From Sphingomonas hankookensis (GTDB lineage: Bacteria; Pseudomonadota; Alphaproteobacteria; Sphingomonadales; Sphingomonadaceae), in the NCBI RefSeq assembly GCF_022664465.1, contig NZ_JAKREV010000005.1:238824-302823 (forward strand): 64,000 nt of DNA, read 5' to 3'. Position numbers and translations under genes: made by a program. The notes under the pieces were generated by a model that was not told the DNA's origin, ran no database searches, and saw nothing but the letters and a program-made list of their open reading frames with translations. This document shows positions 1 to 7,487 of the stretch, piece by piece; position 1 is the first letter of the stretch; each line of letters starts with the position of its first letter.

Positions 1-257
1 CACTTCTCCAACCTGTCACGCCTGACCGCGCAATTGAGGCTGACCTGCCAGTTCCGGTCGTGGCGCGGCAGGTTTGCGAACAGCGTTGCCGCATTCGCCT
101 GATCCAGAATCGGACTTGCACGCAATGGGCGCGGAACATCGTCGCAAACGGGGTCGTCGCACAGAAAACCGATGATACTGAACGAACGGTCCGGCGAAAC
201 CAGCTCGACGGGTGCAGCGGCCGCCAGCGACACCATCAACGTAGCGGTCAACACCAT
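1..257 (-). CDS. secreted protein of unknown function, C-terminus cut off by window edge
   Basis: An open minus-strand frame runs from an ATG at 257 through base 1 without a stop, so only the first 85 residues are visible. The start is supported by an AGGGACG purine-rich stretch 5-8 bases upstream. The N-terminus has a short hydrophobic signal-like segment (TATLMVSLAAAA) and a likely AAA-type cleavage site around residue 14, so export is inferred. The mature part has a cysteine pair (FLCDDPVC) and a third cysteine near residue 79. I do not recognise the family. It is divergent from the DUF3253 gene. Confidence 0.6.
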   Translation of the reverse strand, partial: MVLTATLMVSLAAAAPVELVSPDRSFSIIGFLCDDPVCDDVPRPLRASPILDQANAATLFANLPRHDRNWQVSLNCAVRRDRLEK

Positions 258-387
258 CCGGAACGTCCCTGTATCGATCGGCAGGCATGATCGATCACGG
301 CCGTATCCGCAATCCGCCCCATGCGCGCGCAAGGCAACAGTCCCGCTCCGGCTTGACCCGGGAAAGCGCCAAGCCGACACCATCGCG

Positions 388-624
388 ATGACCGATCCAC
401 GGGCCGCAGCGCTGTCCCTGCTCGAACGCCGCGCGTCGAACGCGACGATCTGCCCGAGCGAGGTCGCGCGCGCCATCGCGCCGGACTGGCGCGCGGCGAT
501 GCCCGACGTCCATGCCGCGATCGATGATCTGGTCCGTGACGGGCTGGTGCGACTGAGCTGGAAAGGGCAACCGCTCGCCACACGCGCCGGCCCCTATCGG
601 ATCAGCCGGCCCAACGACGACTGA
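388..624 (+). CDS. DUF3253 family protein
   Basis: A 78-residue protein starting at the internal ATG at 388. The longer upstream frame lacks sensible coding content and overlaps the promoter region of the divergent gene. The composition fits a small winged-helix-like protein: helical N-terminal half (AAALSLLERR), a conserved CPSEVARAI segment, and a C-terminal part ending in basic and turn-forming residues (TRAGPYRISRP). This pattern is typical of DUF3253, whose biochemical role is unknown. No strong ribosome binding site is visible. The stop is in the same frame as the DUF5829-like gene that follows. Confidence 0.75.
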   Translation: MTDPRAAALSLLERRASNATICPSEVARAIAPDWRAAMPDVHAAIDDLVRDGLVRLSWKGQPLATRAGPYRISRPNDD

Positions 625-816
625 CCGGTTCCGCACCTCCCATCCGGACAAGCGTCTGCTCCGTCGACGAACCGCCGCGTACCCCGCAGGCTGGGCCCAA
701 CGCGCTTCGTCGCGCACTTCCTCCCGATTGCGACCCTGACCGCGGCTGTACCGGCCACCGCCCGCCCCGGCTTAAACCATATCTATCTCGTCCTCGACCA
801 GCCGACCTTCGATGCG

Positions 817-1560
817 ATGCGCGCCGATCCGGTGGTTTCGACGCTGCTCGGGGCACCCGATGCCGGCCTGCCCGACTATGCCGCACCGCCGGTTGCCACC
901 GACCGCGTCTTCCTGCGCGGTCGCCAAAGCTATCTCGAGCTGTTCGCGCCCGGGAACCGCTTCGACGAACCGGTCGGCAAGGTCGGCATCGCGATCGGAG
1001 AAGATGACGGCCGGCGGTTCGATGCACTGACCCTTCGCTGGCAAGCCTATTGCCCCCTCCGGTTCAGCCGCGCCACCGTTGCGTGGACCCGCCGCACGCC
1101 CCCCGTTCCGTGGTATGATTCGATCCATTGCAACGACACCGCCACCCGATCCGACCTTGCCCTTTGGGCGATGGTGTACCGGCCCGACTTCGTTCGCTGG
1201 CAGCAACCCGACCTGACCCGGCCATCCGTCCGGCGCGCAGCGGTGCTGGCGCCACGCCGCGGGCGGTTCGACGTCTCCGGCATCGCGCTCGCCGTCTCGC
1301 CTGCGCAGCGCGATGCCATCGCCCGACAGTTGCACGCAGCCGGTTTCAGGCGCCATGACGCCGGCGCCGTCACCCGCCTCACCGGTCGCGACTGGACGGT
1401 CACGCTGCACCCGGGAACCGGGCGGATCGTGCTGCGGGCGATCGACCTTCGCTGGACCGGACGGGCAACGATCGATCGCGTGCTGGGCTCGGCAAGACTG
1501 ACCAGCGACCGCCCCAGACATGCGACGCTCCGCTTCGCCACCGCACGGCCGGGCGCCTAG
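817..1560 (+). CDS. DUF5829-like secreted protein, true start upstream and non-canonical
   Basis: From the first available ATG the product is 247 aa and contains the YLELFAPG segment that I associate with DUF5829, a glyoxalase-like family of unknown function. Coding content clearly extends upstream in the same frame. Codons from about 691 read as a signal-peptide-like stretch (RFVAHFLPIATLTAAVPATA) followed by LNHIYLVLD, which resembles the N-terminal strand of the family. No ATG, GTG or TTG lies between the preceding stop (622-624) and 817, so the true start must be unusual (a CTG lies at 691) or the N-terminus is damaged. The gene ends in a stop that overlaps the stop of the convergent phosphotransferase gene. 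Confidence 0.6.
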   Translation: MRADPVVSTLLGAPDAGLPDYAAPPVATDRVFLRGRQSYLELFAPGNRFDEPVGKVGIAIGEDDGRRFDALTLRWQAYCPLRFSRATVAWTRRTPPVPWYDSIHCNDTATRSDLALWAMVYRPDFVRWQQPDLTRPSVRRAAVLAPRRGRFDVSGIALAVSPAQRDAIARQLHAAGFRRHDAGAVTRLTGRDWTVTLHPGTGRIVLRAIDLRWTGRATIDRVLGSARLTSDRPRHATLRFATARPGA

Positions 1561-2366
1561 AACAGTTCGTCCAGCAACAGGTGGAACGTCGTTTTCACCT
1601 CATCGGGCGCCGCGATGCCATAGGCTGCGAGCATCCGCGCGACCAGCGCCGCGTCGAACTCGCCGAGACCATTCGCCAGGATCGCCAGGTCCTGATAGCG
1701 ATCGGCGATCCCGACCCGCCCCAGATCGATACAGCCCATCACCTCGCCATCCTGCACCAGCAGGTTGTCGAGCGAGAAATCGCCATGCGTCACCACTGGA
1801 TCGACCGCGAGCGGCAGATGCGCGGCGAGCGCCTCCCATACCTGATCGGCACTCCACCCGGCCCGCGCATCGTCGAAATCGTCTTCGTCGACCGAACCCG
1901 CATCGATCCGCGCGCGGGCGAGGTGCATTCGATGCGCATGTCCGGCATCGAACGGACAGGCAGCGACGGGAATCGCATGCAGCCGCCGCAGGAACCGCGC
2001 CAGCGCATCGACCACCGCACCACGTTGTTCGGGCGCGCGATCGAGTAGCTGCCACGCGGTCTCACCCGGCAGCGCCGTCGTCAGCAGCCACGCCGCATCG
2101 GGCGTTGCCGCGAACGCCACCAGCTTCGGTACCGGCAGATGCGCCGCCAACCAGCGCAGCCGTACCATCTCCGCCACGATCTCGTCGGCGACCGCGCCTT
2201 CGCCATGTTTCAGGAACAGGTCGGGCGCATCGCGCCGACCGGACAGGCGATAGACCGCCCCGCCCGATTCGCCGACGCCGTCGCGCGCCCACCGATAGTC
2301 GCGCACCGCCTCCGCCAGTCCCGCCGGCACCGCGACCGGCGCACAGGGTGTCTCCCGCTTCCCCAT
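1557..2366 (-). CDS. APH(3')-type aminoglycoside O-phosphotransferase
   Basis: A 269-aa protein with the hallmarks of aminoglycoside 3'-phosphotransferases, cytoplasmic kinases that inactivate kanamycin/neomycin-type drugs with ATP. The catalytic loop is VTHGDFSLDNLLV (His194, catalytic Asp196, Asn201). The metal-binding segment CIDLGRVGIADRYQDLA (Asp214) is near-identical in layout to APH(3')-II. The C-terminus ends LLDELF, like the conserved terminal Phe of that family. A candidate ATP-site lysine is Lys53. I chose ATG 2366 because upstream codons run into the ompA terminator. The length matches the family (about 264). No mobile element flanks it, so it looks like an intrinsic chromosomal gene; drug specificity is not established. 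Confidence 0.88.
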   Translation of the reverse strand: MGKRETPCAPVAVPAGLAEAVRDYRWARDGVGESGGAVYRLSGRRDAPDLFLKHGEGAVADEIVAEMVRLRWLAAHLPVPKLVAFAATPDAAWLLTTALPGETAWQLLDRAPEQRGAVVDALARFLRRLHAIPVAACPFDAGHAHRMHLARARIDAGSVDEDDFDDARAGWSADQVWEALAAHLPLAVDPVVTHGDFSLDNLLVQDGEVMGCIDLGRVGIADRYQDLAILANGLGEFDAALVARMLAAYGIAAPDEVKTTFHLLLDELF

Positions 2367-2429
2367 GACTTGGCTCCGTTCCTTCGTCCCACGCCCCGGT
2401 GCCGCACGCCCGGGGCCCGAACAAACGAA

Positions 2430-2457
2430 AAGGGAGGCCGGTTGCCCGACCTCCCTT
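2430..2457 (-). terminator. rho-independent terminator of the ompA-like gene
   Basis: An 8-bp perfect inverted repeat (AAGGGAGG / CCTCCCTT) with a 12-base loop. On the minus strand it is followed by TTTTCGTTTG, a T-rich tail. It lies 30 bases beyond the stop of the ompA-like gene and upstream of the APH gene. Confidence 0.75.
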
Positions 2458-2487
2458 CCGAAATTCTGCTTCCGTAGGAAAGCTGAA

Positions 2488-3603
2488 TTACATGCCCGAA
2501 CCCGGACCGTACGTGATTTCCACGCGACGGTTCTGCAGTTCGCGGACGCCATCGGCGGTTTCGACGCGCGGACGGCCTTCACCGAACGCTTCGGTCGAGA
2601 TGTTCGACCCGCCGATACCACGGCCTTCCATGTACGCACGGACCGCGTCAGCGCGACGCTGCGACAGACCGACGTTGTACGAGGCCGAACCCGAACGGTC
2701 GGCGTGACCGGCCAGCATGACCTGCGCGTTGCCGCACGACTGGTAGTTCGAGATGGCATTGTCGAGGATCCCGGCCGCTTCCGGCGTGATGTCCGACTTA
2801 TCCCATTCGAAGAACACGATGTACGGTCCCGGCGTGCAGACGACCGGCGGCGGCGGCGGCGTTTCGACCGGCGGCGGCGGCGGCGGCGGCGTTTCGACCG
2901 GCGGCGGCGGCGGCGGCGGGGTCGGCGCACCGAAGTTGAAGGTCAGGCCACCCAGCAGGCTGTGCGACCGGAAACGACCGTCATAGCCAACGCCACGAAC
3001 GTTCACGAGGCGAACGTCATCGGCGTTGAAGAAGCGATACTTCAGCGACACGTCGACGTTTTCGCTCAGCGGCGCGCGGATACCCGCCAGAGCCTGCCAT
3101 GCGAACACGGTGTCCGAGTCGTCGAGCGCCGCAAAGTTGTTGTTGACACGATAGTCGTGCGCCTTGACGCGCGCGACACCGGCACCGCCGCCGACGAAGC
3201 CGCTGATGGCATCGTCATCGCCGAAGTCGAGCAGGGCGTTCGCCATGAACGACAGCGCCGAGGTACGGCCACCGCCGCTGTAGGTGCCAGCACCCACGCC
3301 GGTCGTCGGGCCGGTTGCGATCGAACCGGTGGTACGCAGTTCGTCGACGGTCGCGCTCTTGTACGCAACTTCGGTTTCGATGCGCAGGGCACCGAAATCG
3401 TAACCCACAGTGCCACCGACGTCGTAGCCATAGTTGCTATCGACGGTGGTGACGCCGCCGGCCGGCGTGGTCAGATCGTAATCGATGTCTTCGACGATCA
3501 TTGCGCCGCCTTCCACACCCACATACCACGCGTTGTCGCGGGCGAGGGCGGGAGTTGCGAGCGCAGTGGTCGCGAGCGCCAATGTGACGGCAAGCTTCCG
3601 CAT
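2488..3603 (-). CDS. OmpA-family outer-membrane beta-barrel protein
   Basis: A 371-aa exported protein. Residues 1-22 are a signal peptide ending ATPALA. Residues about 25-220 form an OmpA-like beta-barrel (WYVGVEGGAM, then alternating aromatic strands, ending LLGGLTFNFG). A proline-rich hinge of repeated PPPPPPPVET units follows, then a C-terminal OmpA/MotB peptidoglycan-binding domain (FFEWDKSDIT, VMLAGHADRSGS, LSQRRADAVRAYM, NRRVEITYG). The family anchors the outer membrane to peptidoglycan. The start is preceded by AAAGGGGAC, a good ribosome binding site. It has its own terminator, so it is probably monocistronic and abundantly expressed. Confidence 0.93.
   Translation of the reverse strand: MRKLAVTLALATTALATPALARDNAWYVGVEGGAMIVEDIDYDLTTPAGGVTTVDSNYGYDVGGTVGYDFGALRIETEVAYKSATVDELRTTGSIATGPTTGVGAGTYSGGGRTSALSFMANALLDFGDDDAISGFVGGGAGVARVKAHDYRVNNNFAALDDSDTVFAWQALAGIRAPLSENVDVSLKYRFFNADDVRLVNVRGVGYDGRFRSHSLLGGLTFNFGAPTPPPPPPPVETPPPPPPPVETPPPPPVVCTPGPYIVFFEWDKSDITPEAAGILDNAISNYQSCGNAQVMLAGHADRSGSASYNVGLSQRRADAVRAYMEGRGIGGSNISTEAFGEGRPRVETADGVRELQNRRVEITYGPGSGM
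2841..2920. repeat. 30-bp tandem repeat encoding the Pro-rich hinge
   Basis: Two adjacent 30-bp units (2861-2890 and 2891-2920) differ at a single base, and a shorter partial unit precedes them. Each consists of GTTTCGACCG plus a (GGC)n run on the plus strand and encodes a PPPPPPPVET unit of the OmpA hinge. Slippage at such repeats would change hinge length in frame. Confidence 0.85.
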
Positions 3604-3643
3604 TCTAGTCCCCTTTCACAGTTGTCCTACGGACAGCGCAAAC

Positions 3644-3672
3644 CAAGTATCGAAGCGTTAGTTTCCACGCAA
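3644..3672 (-). promoter_or_regulatory. possible sigma-70 promoter of the ompA-like gene
   Basis: On the minus strand, TTGCGT and TACTTG are separated by 17 bases, about 40 bases upstream of the ATG. The -10 match is modest; this is a by-eye call. Confidence 0.3.
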
Positions 3673-3710
3673 GCGCACAAATTCTGTGGTGTTGCAGGAA
3701 AGACACGGAT

Positions 3711-4211
3711 TCAGGCCGCGATCAGCCCGTGGCCGCGTAACGCCGCCAGGATCGCGTCCAGCGCCGCCCGCGCCTCTTCGTCGCGCACGCCGCCGCCGGT
3801 GGGCGCGGCGATTGCCCCGCGCTGCGGTCCGACGACCCCGATGCCGTCGATCAGGATTTTCGTCGCACGCACCTCGCCGGGACGCCACGCTCCGCCGCGG
3901 AACACCAGCATCGTTTCGCCACCGACCCACCACAGCGACATCCCTTCGCGCGGCATGACGAACCGCCATCCACCGTCGGTCATGCCGGCGACCTGTCCCG
4001 CCTTCCCGGCCCATATGCCGCCCGGCGCAGCGCCGACGATCCAGCATTGGCCGGGCTGCGCCGCGGCGGGCGGCGTGTCCTGTGCAACGCCCTCGACGCA
4101 ACCATGCAACAGCAGGTCGATCAGCGTAAGCGCCTCGTTATGCGTCATTTCCTTTTGCGCCTGCGCAATGTGCAGCAGCGGCAGCGACAGGCGGCTGGTC
4201 TCGTCGGTCAT
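3711..4211 (-). CDS. DUF2793 protein closing the GTA cluster
   Basis: A 166-aa protein with the N-terminal pattern of DUF2793 (SLPLLHIAQAQKEMTHNEAL), a family found at the distal end of phage and GTA tail modules and thought to be associated with the tail tip or fibre. The middle is rich in Gly and Trp (PGQCWIVG, GGIWAGKAG, GMSLWWVG), fitting a beta-rich virion protein. The start overlaps the stop of the upstream tail gene by 4 bases (ATGA), so it is translationally coupled and is the last gene of the operon. The exact role in particles is inferred only from position. Confidence 0.8.
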   Translation of the reverse strand: MTDETSRLSLPLLHIAQAQKEMTHNEALTLIDLLLHGCVEGVAQDTPPAAAQPGQCWIVGAAPGGIWAGKAGQVAGMTDGGWRFVMPREGMSLWWVGGETMLVFRGGAWRPGEVRATKILIDGIGVVGPQRGAIAAPTGGGVRDEEARAALDAILAALRGHGLIAA

Positions 4212-6334
4212 CGCGTCATCTCCGGTCGATAATGGAACAGCGCCGGTGCCGATGCGCCGTACGTGCCGATCTGGCGCACCTCGATGGTCAACGCCCCGTC
4301 CGTCGGCGCGATCGGCCAGTGCGGCTCGGCCACCTCGATCGTCCGCACGGCCCGCTGCGCAGTGGTCAGCGTCAGCCGATATGCCTCGCGCTCCTCGCCC
4401 AGCGGCGTGTCGATCGCATCGCGCCACGGCGCCGACAGCCGGCTGCGACGGACCCAGCGCAGTTCCGCGCGATCGCCATCATGGCTGATCGACACATGCA
4501 CCGGTGCGGGCGGCACCGTCGCCCAGCCGCGCGGTACGATCGTCGTCGTCGCCCTATCACCCTCGACGATTCCCGCCGCCATCACCGCCAGCGTCTGTCC
4601 GATCGGTCCCGGCGACTCGACTCGGCGGATCGTCGCCGGGTCGAGCAGTGCGAAGTCTTCGCCCACCTGGTGCCCGGTCATCGCGCTGCCCCGCCGTCCG
4701 CGCCACAGCCGCGACAGCCGCCAGCGCGCCGGCCCGATTCGCTGCGCGCTGCCGAACTGCACTATCTCTGCGCCGACCAGCGCCGCATTGCCGCCGCGGT
4801 CGAGCGCGACATCGTCGATGCTCTCCAGCGTCATCGCGTCGTGCAGCAGTTCGACCTCGATCACGCTCGTGCGATCCTCGATCATCGCGCTGCCGGGGCC
4901 GGGCGGCAGCGTCACCTGCCCCAGCACCCCCGGCGCCGCCGTTTCGCCGACCTCGCTCCATCCGCTCGCATCGTCACCGACCAGCAACGTCGCCCGCCGC
5001 CAGCCGGACGCCGTGCCCACAGCGATCGCGCCGATCCACGGCCCACCCTCGCCACTGTCGGACGGCAGCTCGACCAGCAGCAGGCGCGTCGCGCCGGTCG
5101 TGACATCGGCCGCCAGCTGCGGCGTACCGATCGCTGCCGGCGCAGGCAGCGTTGCGGGGGCGATCCGCACCAGCTCCAGCGTGATCCGCATCGCCTCGAT
5201 CCGTGTCCGTCGCACGCGCCACAGACCATCGGCATCCGCCAGCGTCACCCGGTCGCCCGGCGCCACGTCGATTGCGCGCCAGTCGAGCGCCACCGTCCGC
5301 ACCTCACCCGCCAGCGCCGCGCGCGCAGCGACGTCGCCCGCAATCCCCGCCGCCACTTCCGCGGTCATCGCCGCGGGCAGTTCGATTTGCAGCATCCGCC
5401 GCGCCGGCCCGCCGCGCAGCACCTGCTGCACCCCCGCCTGATAATCGCGTGCAATGTCGTGATAGGCGATCGCGACGTCGGCGGGCGTCGCCGGCGGCCG
5501 TTGCCAATCGGGCGCATCGCCCGGCAGCATCGCATCCGACAACCGGCGCGCCGGCCCCATGCCGCTGCGCAGCGCGACCCGGTCGCCCTGCGTCGCGTAC
5601 CAGCCGCCCAGCGGCTCGACCAACGCCTCGATCGCATCGCGGCCCGCCGCCCCGCTGGCCGCATAGCCGCCGAGCATTGGCCCGCCCGCCTCCGCGACGA
5701 TGGCGCCTGCACCCAGCACCTCGACGATCGTTCCCGCCGCGACCGACCCCGCATCGGCCTCCACCTCGAAACTCAGCGACGGAATACGGTTCCCGAAATC
5801 GGCGAGCGCCAGATCCTCGAACACCGCATAGGCGATCCCGCGATAGGCCGGGGCGTTGCCGGTACCGACGATGCTTGCGATCAGCGGATCGGGCATCTGC
5901 GCCTCGTCGCCCGGATACCAGCGGAACCCGGTCCGCGTCTTCCAGTCGCCCGCCGCCCCGCGCAACAACTTGCCTTCGGCCCAGATGCGCCCGATGCCAC
6001 GGATCGGTCGCCCCGACAGAGCGACCGCGAACGACGCCGAATAGCTGTAGCGCGTCGTCCTGCCCGTCCCCTTGCCCCCGGTCGTCGTCGCCGATTCGCG
6101 CAGGTCGGTGGCCCAGATCACCGTCCCCGCCACCCGCATGCGGCCGAACAGCTTCGGTATCTGCGTGCCATAGCTCGACAGCTGCACCTGCAATTCGGTC
6201 AGCCGCGGCCCCTGTCGCGCGCGCGTCCCGAACACCGCGCCGTCGATCGCGCGTCCGGCCAGCCCGCCCAGCGCCGCCCCGACCGGCCCCGCCACCGCCT
6301 TGCCCAGCGTGGTCAACACCATCGTCGCCATCAT
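4208..6334 (-). CDS. GTA host-interaction tail protein (gp15-like), short form
   Basis: A 708-aa protein in the position of RcGTA g15, the last large tail gene. The N-terminus is Gly/Ala-rich and hydrophobic (LGKAVAGPVGAALGG), followed by the conserved LQVQLSSYGTQIPKLFG segment and RVAGTVIWATDL, typical of the phage tail tip/host-specificity family. RcGTA gp15 is much longer (about 1300 aa) and carries an internal TIM-barrel domain; I see no room for that domain here. I chose the start at 6334 because its ATGA overlaps the stop of the NlpC/P60 gene; ATGs at 6331 and 6322 are alternatives. It probably forms the distal baseplate that contacts recipients. Confidence 0.82.
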   Translation of the reverse strand: MMATMVLTTLGKAVAGPVGAALGGLAGRAIDGAVFGTRARQGPRLTELQVQLSSYGTQIPKLFGRMRVAGTVIWATDLRESATTTGGKGTGRTTRYSYSASFAVALSGRPIRGIGRIWAEGKLLRGAAGDWKTRTGFRWYPGDEAQMPDPLIASIVGTGNAPAYRGIAYAVFEDLALADFGNRIPSLSFEVEADAGSVAAGTIVEVLGAGAIVAEAGGPMLGGYAASGAAGRDAIEALVEPLGGWYATQGDRVALRSGMGPARRLSDAMLPGDAPDWQRPPATPADVAIAYHDIARDYQAGVQQVLRGGPARRMLQIELPAAMTAEVAAGIAGDVAARAALAGEVRTVALDWRAIDVAPGDRVTLADADGLWRVRRTRIEAMRITLELVRIAPATLPAPAAIGTPQLAADVTTGATRLLLVELPSDSGEGGPWIGAIAVGTASGWRRATLLVGDDASGWSEVGETAAPGVLGQVTLPPGPGSAMIEDRTSVIEVELLHDAMTLESIDDVALDRGGNAALVGAEIVQFGSAQRIGPARWRLSRLWRGRRGSAMTGHQVGEDFALLDPATIRRVESPGPIGQTLAVMAAGIVEGDRATTTIVPRGWATVPPAPVHVSISHDGDRAELRWVRRSRLSAPWRDAIDTPLGEEREAYRLTLTTAQRAVRTIEVAEPHWPIAPTDGALTIEVRQIGTYGASAPALFHYRPEMTR

Positions 6335-6708
6335 GCCTCTCCCGATCGTCGCCACATCCCCAGCACCGGCCACGGCGGCGCCCCCGGCCGCTCGACCACG
6401 CACCGGCGGATCGCATCGGCATGGATCATGCCGTCCCCGGTCGACAGCGCGAGGTGCAACTGCCCCGGCCCGCTCGCCAGCAGCAGCACATCGCCCGCCG
6501 CCGCGTCCGCCGTTTCACAAAATCCGTTGTGCCTCAGGACCAGAGCGATCCGCCCCGGATCACCGCCCCGCGCGGGATACGCCCCCGGCACCGCGACCCC
6601 ATGCGCCCACGCCACCAGCCCGACGCAATCGAACCCCGCCTCGGGACAGCGCCCCTGCCGCCGGAACCGGCACCCCAGCGCCGTTCGCGCCCGTGCGACC
6701 GCGTTCAT
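6331..6708 (-). CDS. GTA NlpC/P60 cell-wall peptidase (gp14-like)
   Basis: A 125-aa NlpC/P60-type cysteine peptidase, shorter than typical phage versions (about 145). The catalytic Cys lies in GFDCVGLVAWAHG (about residue 28) and the catalytic His in the GQLHLALSTGDG region. In RcGTA the equivalent protein sits at the tail tip and cleaves peptidoglycan during DNA delivery. Start ATG 6708 overlaps the stop of the hub gene by 4 bases. The extended upstream frame overlaps the hub gene and is not coding. Confidence 0.87.
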   Translation of the reverse strand: MNAVARARTALGCRFRRQGRCPEAGFDCVGLVAWAHGVAVPGAYPARGGDPGRIALVLRHNGFCETADAAAGDVLLLASGPGQLHLALSTGDGMIHADAIRRCVVERPGAPPWPVLGMWRRSGEA

Positions 6709-7487
6709 CCGCCGGGATAGCGCGTCAGCAGGTCGATCCCCGGCAGATGCGGTTCGCCGCGAAAGTTCGCGACATTGCCGAACCGGTCGCGGCACGTCGG
6801 CAGCGTCCCGTCGCACCCCTCGCTGATCTCGACGAGCGCGCCCACGCCACCGAAGCGCGGCGCCTGCTCCAGCGTCACGCCGTCCGCATCCGCCGCGACA
6901 ATCATCGCCGCCAACCCGCTGTTCGCGCCCCCGATCCACCGCAGCCGCCCGCGCGCGAACCCCGCGCCCGCCGCCAGCGTCACCCTGGTGCCCTCCTGCC
7001 CGCTAACCCGCACCACCCGCCGCCGCCCCGCCATCGGCACGCGGCACCGCCGGTCGCCCAGCATCGCGCGGCATCCGGGCGAGGTCGCCTCGACCACCGG
7101 CGCCTCCAGCCGCGCTTCCGCCCCCAGCAGCTCGGCGGCGAACCGCCCGCGCCTGAGCTCGACCGCGCCGATCCGCCCGCTCGCGATCGACACCGGCGCA
7201 CCGCCCGTGTCCCAGTCGACCGCGAACACCTCCACCCGCGCCCCGTCATAGCGCCCGGCCAGCAAATCCTCCGCCGACACCGCCGCATGCGACAGCGCGC
7301 CCTCGACCGCCATCACCGGCGCGTCGAGCGTATCGTCGCGCTCGATCGCCGAGGGCACCATTCCCGGCGCCGCCCGGTACGGCAGGCCGTCCACCACCAC
7401 ATCGCGGTCGTGCGCGGTCAACCCGATCGTCACCCCGTCGCGCCGCTCGATCCTCCAGCACCAGGTCAGCGTCGTCACCGCGCTCAT
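6705..7487 (-). CDS. GTA hub protein, DUF2163 / gp13-like
   Basis: A 260-aa member of the DUF2163 (phage BR0599/Rcc01696) family, the baseplate hub of RcGTA. The N-terminus matches the family (WRIERRDGVTIGLTAHDRDV). Four cysteines lie in the conserved C-terminal half: SPGCRAMLGDRRC and EGCDGTLPTC, followed by RFGNVANFRGEPHLPG. In the RcGTA structure the equivalent cysteines bind an iron-sulfur cluster, so one is likely here too (inference). The start overlaps the distal tail gene by 4 bases. Confidence 0.88.
   Translation of the reverse strand: MSAVTTLTWCWRIERRDGVTIGLTAHDRDVVVDGLPYRAAPGMVPSAIERDDTLDAPVMAVEGALSHAAVSAEDLLAGRYDGARVEVFAVDWDTGGAPVSIASGRIGAVELRRGRFAAELLGAEARLEAPVVEATSPGCRAMLGDRRCRVPMAGRRRVVRVSGQEGTRVTLAAGAGFARGRLRWIGGANSGLAAMIVAADADGVTLEQAPRFGGVGALVEISEGCDGTLPTCRDRFGNVANFRGEPHLPGIDLLTRYPGG

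Noticed and set aside
2364..2930. Arg-rich N-terminal extension of the APH frame
   Set aside because: It is antisense to the OmpA Pro-rich hinge and the terminator; ATG 2366 fits the family start.
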